64,000 nucleotides of DNA. It comes from Phyllostachys edulis. Taxonomy: Eukaryota > Streptophyta > Magnoliopsida > Poales > Poaceae. Shown piece by piece: positions 1 to 8,141 of the stretch. Position 1 is the stretch's first letter. Every line of letters begins with the position of its first letter. The translations under genes were made by a program, and so were the position numbers. The notes under the pieces were generated by a model that was given only the letters and a program-made list of their open reading frames with translations, did not search any database and had not been told where the DNA came from. The stretch lies in contig CM070563.1 of NCBI GenBank assembly GCA_036346405.1, positions 28,654,816 to 28,718,815 on the forward strand, written 5' to 3'.

Positions 1-404
1 TATTCTGAATTGTACATTCAATTGGTTTCAGTTCTAGAAGTTATATATATTGTTGTGATCATCCTATCTGTGTTATAGCAAACCGGGAATTCTACTAGTT
101 CAACAGTCATACGCTGGATTGACATATCCCTGCAAGTAAAAATTGCAGTTTCCCGTGTTTAAAGAAATAAGAGAGAAATTGCAGTTTCCCTTCCATCATC
201 CTCAAGTAATTTATTCTCTTGATTCATCTTGTGGTGTAGTGAGTAATAGTGGCATCAGAGGGGGTGGGGGTGAGGTGTTACAGATTGTATACTCAGAGTT
301 AAACAAATCACGCAAGTAACTTGCATGATCATGTCATGTTGCTTATGTGCTCTGTTTTTGTGTTCGCATGAACAATCCGATCTGTGACAAGAACGCCATC
401 CTGT

Positions 405-665
405 TTTTTTAGATAATAGAAGAGAAAATCTGTCTTGGTCTCTATACAGCCCGAATTTTATTACAAATACTGAAGAATTCTTAACTAGGCGAAACAGTAG
501 TCCTATTAACCATAATGAAGCGGCAAAACAAACACCGCCAAAACATAAACCAACGGCAAAACAATAGCCGTAAAAACAGTAAACATCCTTCTAAAGAGAA
601 ACAATGATATAAAAGTGTTTCAAACATCTCGAAGTATATTACATAGCTTCCATCCATTCTTGTAA
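405..665 (-). mobile_element. Short 5'-truncated LINE insert (3' end only)
   Basis: The insert begins on the plus strand with a T-run (the poly-A tail read in reverse) and is flanked by a perfect 13-bp duplication, AACGCCATCCTGT at 392-404 and 666-678. Its first bases after the T-run (AGATAATAGAAGAG) resemble the start of the larger LINE at 779 (AGATAATGGAAAAG), so both are 3' ends of one family. No coding sequence is left. This is classic target-primed insertion with severe 5' truncation. Confidence 0.8.
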
Positions 666-778
666 AACGCCATCCTGTCGGAGAATTCTTTTCAGCACTA
701 TGAGGTGTGTTGACACAGCTGACCCAAATGCGGCCAAACTAATGTACAACACGCATTCCACTCTCCTTCAAGGTAGAT

Positions 779-1686
779 TTTTTAGATAATGGAAAAGAAA
801 AAGACTCTTCCAGCCTCTGTATTCATGATGCACACAGCCTTATTCATTGTAAGTTAAAAGTGCCAAAGTTACCAAAGATAGTTAACAGTGGCCTGAGGCC
901 TTACATTAACAGGACGGCTGAAAATTAAACTAAATCATCATTAATCTTGTGGCTAAACCGCCATCCATGTAGGTTTAAAATTTGTTTCGCCACAAACTCC
1001 AACTTGGCGCTCCCGGTCAGCAGAGCCTCCTTCTGGGTTGAGTTTTGTAGATTTGCCCAGGTATTTAGCCAGTGTCCACTCGAGAAGAGAACCTGCAAGG
1101 GATTAGTGATGATCTTTTTATCAAAAACAACCCAATTCCAACATAGCCAAATAGACCAGCATAGAGCACTAGCTCCCACTAAGAGATTTGACTTTAATAT
1201 GTTTGGAATACCGACTAGCCAATTCCTAAACATATTTGCTATACTCATAGGAGGAGTTAAATTGAAAGCACATTGAACAGCCCACTACGTAAGACGTGCA
1301 AAGGGACAATCAATAAATAAATGCTGAATTGTTTCCTCTTTAATACAAAAGCAACATTTTTTGCTTCCCCTCCAATTTCTTTTGAACAAGTTATCTTTAG
1401 TTAATAAAACCTCTCTTTCTAGATATCAAAGAAAATTTTTCACTTTTAATGGGATCTTAATGCCTCAAAAGAAATCTCTAATGGTAACTCCAGTATTCCC
1501 AATTAGTGCCATATAGAATGATTGCACCGAAAAAAGTCCAGATTTATTCAATTTCTACCTGAAAACATCTTTTTGAGAGTTCAATTGCAAATGCGAAATT
1601 CGCAAATTTAACTCATTCCACGCATGAAGCTTAGCTCCAATAATAGATCTTCAAAAAGTAATATGCAAAGCTGTCGATCCCATAAA
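779..1686 (-). mobile_element. 5'-truncated LINE (non-LTR retrotransposon) with perfect 15-bp TSD
   Basis: TCCTTCAAGGTAGAT occurs at 764-778 and again at 1687-1701, bracketing the element. A T-run at the left edge is the poly-A tail in reverse. Inside lies the C-terminal part of a LINE reverse transcriptase polyprotein on the minus strand. Removing the insert restores continuous sequence that matches copy C of the local duplication, which confirms both borders. Confidence 0.88.
925..1680 (-). pseudogene. LINE reverse transcriptase C-terminus (zf-RVT region), broken
   Basis: Reading down the minus strand from about 1680, the frame gives WNELNLRI, then KSGLFSVQSFYMALI, IPLKVKNFLWYLERE, a Cys/His segment KKCCFC...HLFIDCPFARLT, and an open run from 1248 to the stop at 925. 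This order is typical of the zinc-binding tail after the reverse transcriptase domain in plant L1-like LINEs. In-frame stops interrupt it, for example within DVFR-stop-KLNK, after RDFF, and after FARLT. The catalytic RT core is absent because of the 5' truncation, so this is a dead fragment. Confidence 0.8.
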
Positions 1687-2255
1687 TCCTTCAAGGTAGA
1701 TAGCATATAGTACTATGACGTAAAAAATTAGCGATGCAAATAAGCATGGAAAGCCCTAGAGGTCAAGACTCTTTACCAGCATTTTTTTTTTTTTGCATTT
1801 ACGTAAACAAAAACATTACACACTGATAGTAATGCTCGGTTACCTCACCGGCGCTACATGAAATCGATTTGTGCACAATGACTTCCCGGTATCTCCCAAA
1901 CCCATGGATTAAAGTTAGCTTGAACCATGGTCTCACTAAACCTCCTCACCTCGAGGCGTGGGAATTGCTAAATCTAACTCTCTCCTTGTGCTAGTTCCCG
2001 CATTTCTTGAGCAGTTTGTCTACCTCACCCTACTGTTTGTGATAAGTGGTGTGCTTCTTGACTTGAGTTCCTTCACACCAACCGCAACAACCATTATTGG
2101 CATTTTTCATGCCCCAGCTTTTCATTTACTACTATTAATACATACCATTAATATGGGTTTGTACTCATGCATTACTGTTGGTTTAAATTAGCGATTTTTC
2201 CCAGTACCATCGGTTTGTCATGCGTAATGCTTACGTCCACTGCTACAAAACAGGT

Positions 2256-2540
2256 TATACTGGACGTCTCATCATAGACGGTTTCTGAAAACCGTCAGTG
2301 TTGTAATTATCACATACGGTTTTACAAGCGTGACCGTCTATGTTATTAGCGATGGCTAGAACCGTATGTGATAATTCCCAGACGGTTCTTAAAAAGAACC
2401 GTCTGTGATTATTGTAGATTTCACAGACGGTTTTTAAATATAATTCACAGATGATTTGTGGTTGGAAGTGTCTGTGATATGTTCAATGCCACTTCGGCTC
2501 CCGCGCAATACGTCTCTTCATCTCGGTTTGTGATACGTTT
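2256..2540. repeat. CACTA-1 left subterminal repeat block
   Basis: At least six copies of a motif close to TCACAGACGGTT occur in both orientations, usually paired as inverted repeats a few bases apart (for example 2381-2411). In En/Spm elements such motifs are the binding sites of the TNPA-like transposition protein. That role here is by analogy. Confidence 0.75.
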
Positions 2541-2639
2541 TAAAATAATGATCATCCACACCAAAGATGAATCCCACATAGCTCTCCATCAACAACCAGT
2601 AAAATCACAGTATTGAAAACTCAGAGACTGTCGCGCGCC

Positions 2640-3523
2640 ATGATGAGCACGCGGAGCATGACGGCGAGGAGCAAGGCGAGGAGTTCGGCGATCGCCATCG
2701 CTCTTCCTCACGATGTAGTCGTCAACATCGTCGGCCTCGTAGCCACGAGCTCTCCTCAGCCTATGGTTGACCTCTGCAGCCTACGAGCCACATACGTATT
2801 TTTTAGAGAAACATGTCACTAATGATCTAAGTATAGGTAGCAACAACGCCCTTAATTTGGTCTTTTAATTTTCTCTTATGGAGTAATTCGTGTATTAAGA
2901 TTATTCTAACGAGTTGAATTGTGTACGTATATTAGAGTTGTAAGCCCATGTACAAGGTGTCCAAGGAGTGTGCCGTGGGGAGGCGCGTGGCACTGGAGCG
3001 GAAAGAGACGATGAAGTGACTGGACAACGAGTGCTACCTTGCCGTCGTCAACCAACTGGCAGGCGCTGGCAACCCGAAGGACTGCTTTATCGTCGGTTTC
3101 ATGCTCGTCTTCGTGCACCAGGATATGCAGTGCGGCCTTGTATGCCTCGACCGGACGGCCGTCGCAGGCCACAAGGCCGCGGCCTACGTGCTCGGCATCC
3201 TCCTCTACATGGCCGGTGAGGCGTGCGACGTTGGGAAGCACTACATTAGTCAGGTCGTGGACGAGTTGGCCGGCGACAGGTGCGAGATGGCCAATAGGAC
3301 CAACTGGGAGTGCAGGCGGTGTTGGACGCTCGCTGCAGATGCGGTCCTGGATGCGACGTCGAAGAAGATGGTTGCGCCACAGGGCTAGGTGTTGGCGCTG
3401 CTGGAGGACGGCCACCGGTGCGTGAGCACCGACTACGGCGTGATGGAAGGGTGGGACGACTACGTCGTCTTTTATAGCGATGACTGTAGGATTAGGCATG
3501 AGTACACCAAGTTATTTGCATAG
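2640..3523 (+). pseudogene. F-box family gene fragment, captured and broken
   Basis: The first exon-like part starts at ATG 2640 and contains an F-box core, ALPHDVVVNIVG followed by DLCSLRAT, ending at a stop at 2820. After about 120 bp of non-homologous sequence, 2948-3523 continues with YKVSKECAVGRRVALE, then LAVVNQLAGAGNP, GHKAAAYVLGILLY (a Sel1-like alanine/glycine segment), and CRIRHEYTKLFA before TAG at 3521. This order (F-box, Sel1-like helices, C-terminal CRIRHEY) is that of a large grass F-box family whose members act as SCF ubiquitin-ligase adaptors. Damage visible in frame: TGA at 3017 and TAG at 3386, plus the disrupted junction near 2820-2945. GC content is high like grass coding sequence and unlike the AT-rich transposon around it. 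It lies between CACTA-1 subterminal blocks, so it was probably captured. The family assignment is from memory of its motifs. Confidence 0.75.
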
Positions 3524-3987
3524 GTGTTGAACTACTTGTAAAATTAGCGGTTTTAGCAAATATTCATATATAATTAGCAGTTTTAGCATAGTTAAAGCGT
3601 ATTGTCGTAAAATTATCGGTTTTAACATAGTTTTAGCAAATATTCAGATATAATTACTTGCCATTTTGTCAATATTCTTCACTAATTAAATATGGCAACT
3701 ACAAATCAGACTTTGAGCTCAAACTAATGCTTTACTAATATGCCAAGAATTATCTTATAAACATCGATTATACTTTCAGCCAACAGAGGATCATTTGTTT
3801 AACAGTGTAAAAGGAATCACAATTTCAGCACATTAGCCTTTTGGCAAACAAGATCAAAGCCACTAAGTAGAATCGGGCAAGGCACGTGAAATGAGCTCTC
3901 TCAGAAAACCAATTGCTTCGCTGTGTGCCGCGAATACCAGACGAGGAAATATGTTTACTGAACATTTTTTAGCTATAGATGGAACTA

Positions 3988-4190
3988 TCACAGACGGTTT
4001 AGTGGAACAAATCGTTTGTGATATGTATCACAGACGGTTCTAAAATTAAACCGTCTGTGATATGGTCGCATATCACAGACTTTTTTTTAATAAGAACTGT
4101 CTGTGATAATTCATAGATAGTTATAGAATAGAACCTTCTGTGATAATCAGAGAATCAGAGACTGTTTGTGTTTAAAATCGTCTGTGATAT
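3988..4190. repeat. CACTA-1 internal subterminal-motif block
   Basis: Repeated ATCACAGACGGTT and AACCGTCTGTGATA units in alternating orientation, with several decayed copies (for example TCATAGATAGTT). They sit in the middle of CACTA-1, suggesting an internal rearrangement or a nested related element. Confidence 0.65.
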
Positions 4191-4195
4191 GGCAC

Positions 4196-4513
4196 ACCGA
4201 AGAAGATAGCGAGTATGCCTAAGAAAGCAACCAAGCCAACCATGCAGCATGATTTTTTTCGGGGGGAGGGAGGGTCCACGCAGCATGAGGAGATGAGACA
4301 GCAGCCACGGCATACTTCATCGAACCTGACACACTAGAGTGTATGATTACCTGGCACTCTCCTAGCAGCCATGCTTCTTGAACTTGCAGGCTCGATGAAG
4401 TATGCCGTAGCTACTGTCTCATCCTCCTCATGCTATGTGGACGACCCCCCGAAAAAAATCATGCTTTGTGGTTGACTTGGTTGCTTTCTTAGGCGTACTC
4501 GCCGTGTTCTTCA
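4196..4513. repeat. Long imperfect hairpin (arms about 130 bp, loop about 55 bp)
   Basis: The left arm, about 4196-4331, contains CCTAAGAAAGCAACCAAG and GGCATACTTCATCGA. The right arm, about 4386-4513, contains their complements CTTGGTTGCTTTCTTAGG and TCGATGAAGTATGCC. Between them the arms also share ATGATTTTTTTCGGGGGG and the run CATGAGGA(G)GATGAGACAG. The sequence between the arms is about 4332-4385. I see no coding content. Such a hairpin would fold into a long double strand if transcribed. Confidence 0.8.
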
Positions 4514-4822
4514 AAGCAGCCACATATCAGAGACAGATCTAGACTACAGATAAATCAGAACGACCAGATATTTAATGGCGCATATCACAGACGGTTCTTG
4601 TTAAGAACCGTCTGTGATAAGTATCAAATGGTTTTAAATGGAACCATCAGTGGGGTCTCTGAATATCACAGATTGTATTTATTTAAAACCGTCGGTGATA
4701 CGTATCACAGACGGTTCTTAAACAAGAATCGTCTGTGATATGCGCCATTAAATATCTGGCCATCCCGATAGATCTGTCTATAGTGAGATCTATCTCTGAT
4801 ATGCCGCAGCTTTGAAGGAGGC
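4514..4822. repeat. Second inverted repeat adjoining the hairpin
   Basis: 4514-4600 (CAGCCACATATCAGAGACAG...CCAGATATTTAATGGCGC, then CACAGACGGTTCTTG) is repeated in reverse at about 4735-4822 (AAGAATCGTCTGTGATATGC...ATTAAATATCTGG...CTCTGATATGCCGC). The centre holds paired subterminal motifs. Together with 4196-4513 this makes two back-to-back inverted repeats. Confidence 0.75.
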
Positions 4823-4942
4823 GGTCGGCTTTGGGTCGTTTGGTGAAAGAAATACCGTAGATTTGCAAGTGTGTGCTTGTAGATCTATTTATTCTTGGTG
4901 ATCTAAGGTTAGTATTACTTTTTATTTCTCATAAAAAACAAA

Positions 4943-5113
4943 TGGCATATTGTTCTAGAAATCCTAGCTATTCTTAGCATGATATTGGGGAATCTCCTTG
5001 ATATTACTCAAACAAGCATGAAATGTATGCTTGCATATTCGTCCATAGGGCAAATCGGATATGTAATTATTCGAATAATTGTTGGAGACTCAAATGATGG
5101 ATATGCAAGCATG
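4943..5113 (+). pseudogene. ndhB: Chloroplast ndhB fragment (NUPT) inside CACTA-1
   Basis: The plus-strand frame reads LEILAILSMILGNL, then ITQTSMKCMLAYSS, IGQIGYVIIRIIVG and DSNDGYASM, which I recognise as an internal stretch of plastid NAD(P)H dehydrogenase subunit 2, a hydrophobic subunit of the thylakoid NDH complex. Homology appears to begin near the TGGCAT at 4943 and stops at ATG 5111-5113, where the plastid protein would continue ITYMLF but the window reads KYILSS. Substitutions relative to the plastid sequence include R-to-C after TSMK and G-to-R after GYVII. It is an internal piece only, with no start, and cannot make NDH subunit. It reads open into the protease remnant downstream. 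Plastid origin is from recognising the protein, not from a database match. Confidence 0.85.
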
Positions 5114-5139
5114 AAATATATATTGTCGTCGACCCTGCA

Positions 5140-6589
5140 GTGTCGCGATTGGAACACAACCATGCCTCTCCAACAGATTGCTCGATGACTCCAACTCAAC
5201 CCCCGCTTCAGAAGGCCTCTGTATTGGCTCCTGTGGAGACGGTGGTGAAGAAACAAGAAAATTGTGACGAGTCATCTCCTAGCAGGAAGACAAATAGCAC
5301 GCGAGGCACTAAGGCTAAATCGAAAAAGATTAAGGCGCCTCACAAGCTCGGGACATTCTCCCTCGGAATGTTGTTGGTACCTGGCACACTATTACCCCGC
5401 CTTGGAATGGGTTGTGTAACTTTGCATGCCTGGTACATGGAGATGACCAATGAGCAGAGGAAAAACTGGCCTACTGGAATCACCGTCAGTTACATAGAGA
5501 ACCATTTCATCCACAAGCTGGGCCACTTCGTTGTGGACTTCGATGACTTATTTGAACTATTCAACCTCAACAACTCACTTCTACAATGTTGGACACTGTA
5601 AGTGTGTACAATCAAGTTCTACATTCACGCAATACCGATAAATGTCATAACTCATTGCTTATGTATAGATACATGATGCAACATGCCTGATGATCACGAG
5701 AACTGGTGGGTTTCCTCAACCCACAGTTGATCTCTGAGCAAAGCATCGACCAAGACACATCCTACGTCGAGAAATACATAACGAATGGGTTGCATGCTCA
5801 TGCCAACAAGGACTACATACTGGTGCCCTACAACTAGAAGTAAGTGCTTCACTACTTGCTATAGAAATTTCATTTGTACATTATACGCAACATGAACTTA
5901 GGTTTAATGACTTTAGCGACATACATGAGTAGGTGGCACTGGATCCTTTTAGTCATTGTACCAAAGTGGAACAAGGTAATATACCTTAATTCCCTAGTCA
6001 ACAAGAACCACGACTTCATCCTTATGCAAAAAAAGTACTCGACAGGTATGCTCATTTCCTCGATACATAACTCTATTGTAGTATTCCTTCGTTTGAAATG
6101 GCTGAGGATAACTTTTTAAAATCACGTAGGTCGTTCAATGCCTATGTTGCCCGGGGAGGGACACACAAGGAACCGAGCGCCACACTGCAACACAGGACAC
6201 AATTTTCAGTACCCGCTACAACACAATAATCCTATATCACACTTCGTAACCTGGCCTCTCGAACTGACTATACCTATATATGTAATTCTATTTTTGCAGT
6301 GCTACCAACAACTACAGTCAACATATGTGCATTCTACGTTTGTCGTCATACGCATGAAGTCATGAGTGCTAAGACGAAGGATCTAGAGGTTTGTCAATCT
6401 CGTAATAATTAGGTTTGTCAATCTCGTAATAATTAGGAACTTTACTCCTTCTAGCGACAGGGCATGACAATCGAATCAAGTACATTCGATCTGGACGAAC
6501 ACTCGGACGTTCGTGGACGGCTCACCACCTTCATCAAGGCAGAGATCATTAGCTCGAAAGGAGAGTTTCACTCCAGTGACACTGATTAA
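5140..6589 (+). pseudogene. Ulp1-like (C48) cysteine protease gene of CACTA type, broken
   Basis: The first open part (5140-5601) has a basic, Ser/Thr-rich N-terminus and then TGITVSYIENHFIHK and GHFVVDFDDLFELF. Exon-like segments follow: VGFLNPQLISEQSI...KDYILVPYN (about 5703-5836), SRWHWILLVIVPKWN...IYLNSLVNKNHDF (about 5928-6020), TTTVNICAFYVCRH (about 6309-6350), and a C-terminal RGRLTTFIKAEIIS...GEFHSSDTD ending at TAA 6587. This is the order of the Ulp1 protease domain (SUMO-protease fold) found in a second gene of many plant CACTA elements. The putative catalytic His is at 5937-5939 and Cys at 6326-6328. The expected Asp (YLDSL in the family) is Asn (AAT 5988-5990). Segments lie in different frames, so it is non-functional unless spliced, and the Asp loss argues against activity. 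Exon borders are guesses. Confidence 0.72.
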
Positions 6590-6814
6590 TACATGTTCAA
6601 TTGTAATTCACTTTGAGTTGTAATTCAATTGTAACTCTAGCGACAATACATGAACATTCTGTTGTAATTGATATTGAGTTTTAAATCACTTTGAGTTGTT
6701 CTATATCAAATCAATAGTGATTTATCAGTTTTCTGTTTGCTTGTTTTCAGAGGGCATGGCTAGCATTTCCTGAGGCTAGTCGAAAAACAAAAAAAATATT
6801 TAGGTATAGAACGA

Positions 6815-7330
6815 ACTATCACAGATGGTTTTGTGGTATAAATCGTTTGTGAATGCATACTATCATTGACGCCTACCACCAACAACTGTCTGTGATATGT
6901 CGGATATCACAAACGGTTATTTTTACTAACTGTCTATGATATGTCTCCAATCACAGATAGTTGGTACATATAACCATCTATGATGGTCGACATATCACAG
7001 ACGGTTTTTGGTAGAAGCCGTCTGTGATAGTAGGCATTCACATATGGCTACCACTAACAACCGTCTGTGATATGTTGGATATCATAGACGGCTACCACCA
7101 ACAACCATCTGTGATATTTATGATATCACAGACGGTTATTTTTACTAACCATTTGTGATATGTCTCTAATCACAAACGGTTGGTACTTATAACAGTCTGT
7201 GATGACCTACGATTCACAGACGGTTTATACCACAAAACTGTCTGTGTTGTGACTTATCACAGACAGCTCACAAACCGTCTGTGATAACCACCTGTTATCA
7301 CATGCACATAAATTCAGACGGTTCAGAAAA
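6815..7330. repeat. CACTA-1 right subterminal repeat block
   Basis: More than a dozen paired units close to TATCACAGACGGTT / AACCGTCTGTGATA occur here, many with C-to-T or G-to-A decay. Near the right end the complement reads ACGGTTTGTGAGCTGTCTG, which matches the left end of CACTA-3 (ACGGTTTTGTGAGCCGTCTG at about 58998). That supports this being the opposite terminal type from the left end. Confidence 0.8.
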
Positions 7331-7382
7331 TGTCTGTCTAGATATGTGTCTAGACAGTAGATTTATAGGCACCACTGGTTAG

Positions 7383-7830
7383 CTACGTCGACCTCTGGGA
7401 ATGCGTAAGCAAGGAATGAAGCATAAGCGAAGCAAGGATCACCCTTCAATTCTATTATTGAAGTGTAAAATGATGTACAAGTGGCCTCCTCCCATGTTAC
7501 AATAGGGTCCTATTTATAGAATGGGAGAGGGAGAAGGTGAAGTTAAATAAGTGGCCCTAATTCTAGGGAAACCTTAGGGGTAGCCTCATCCTTTCCGGTC
7601 TGGTGGGGGCCGCCTATACTAGGCCCACCGGTTGACCTTATGTTTGCCCGCAACATGGAGGGGATTTACCCTTGCCTGTTGCGTCGAGGGGATTGATTAT
7701 GAGACCGAGGTCATGTTTCGTGTCGTGGTTGGTTCGCGTAATCGCCATGCTGCATTGCTAGCACTTCGTTGACGTTGGTTCGACTGGCATAGGCGTCGAC
7801 CTGGGGGGACACGGGGACCCTCCCCCAACA
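7383..7830 (-). mobile_element. Solo LTR (about 450 bp) with GTTAG duplication
   Basis: Read on the minus strand it starts TGTTGGGGGAGGG at 7830 and carries a TATA-like CTATAAATAGG (7510-7520 on plus). GTTAG at 7378-7382 and 7831-7835 flank it. Removing it rejoins ...CTGGTTAG and GGGTGTCAATCGG. The left border does not begin with TG, so it is mutated or misplaced by a few bases. No internal retrotransposon sequence adjoins, so it is a solo LTR. Superfamily not determined. Confidence 0.6.
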
Positions 7831-8136
7831 GTTAGGGGTGTCAATCGGATATGAATTATCTGTTTTATTCAACTACCGTATTTGATATGATACAAATATG
7901 GTTTAGATGTTTTTTCATCTGATTAACAATTTCTCTCCTATTCGTGTAAAAAATATGGATACGAATATGGTATGGACTTTTGTCATCTGAAATATTATTT
8001 TATCCACACTATTTGTATTCGTATTCGATAAAATAATATACATATTTTATTACAGTATAGCTAATTAGTTAGATGGGTATTTTTAGTTTAACGTGAATTC
8101 ATGTTTTTCCTTAGCAGCTAGGTCTTATTCTGTAAT
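7831..8136. other. AT-rich spacer, possible MITE-like sequence
   Basis: No gene. The left part starts TTAGGGGTGTCAATCGG, a type of terminus seen in hAT-like non-autonomous elements, and the rest is AT-rich with direct and inverted ATATGG/ATACGAATA words. I could not find a convincing partner terminus. Confidence 0.3.
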
Positions 8137-8141
8137 TCTTG

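Larger units (their letters stand above)
1..2237. repeat. Copy A of a three-copy local duplication, broken by two LINE inserts
   Basis: Outside the LINE inserts, this stretch is a diverged copy of about 31090-32040 (copy C), and its right part also matches about 16900-17500 (copy B). Shared landmarks with C include a CAGTTTCCCTT block (A 186, C 31263), CCAAACTAATGTACAA (A 734, C 31526), AAGCCCTA-AGG followed by TTTACCAGCA (A 1752, C 31619), and ATGCTCGGTTAC. ACTTCCCGGTA is shared by all three. No open frame is conserved between copies, so this is more likely gene-flanking, untranslated or intronic sequence than coding sequence. I cannot name the source. Confidence 0.7.
2238..7377. mobile_element. 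CACTA-1: old CACTA (En/Spm) transposon carrying host fragments
   Basis: The left end reads CACTGCTACAAAAC followed by GGTTATACTGGACG, which matches the left end of CACTA-2 and the right end of CACTA-3. Blocks of the subterminal motif CACAGACGGTT and its complement fill 2260-2540, 3988-4190, 4565-4745 and 6815-7330. The right end is eroded. The best candidate is ...GGCACCACTG at 7377, whose complement starts CAGTGGTGCC. Flanking trinucleotides are GTC and GTT, so no clean duplication survives. Contents in order are a broken F-box gene, two inverted repeats, a chloroplast ndhB fragment and a Ulp1-like protease pseudogene. The left end is firm, the right end is inferred. Confidence 0.7.

Noticed and set aside
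2906..3499. A 197-codon minus-strand frame
   Set aside because: It lies opposite the F-box fragment, whose plus-strand motifs explain the GC-rich sequence. The reverse translation shows no domain.
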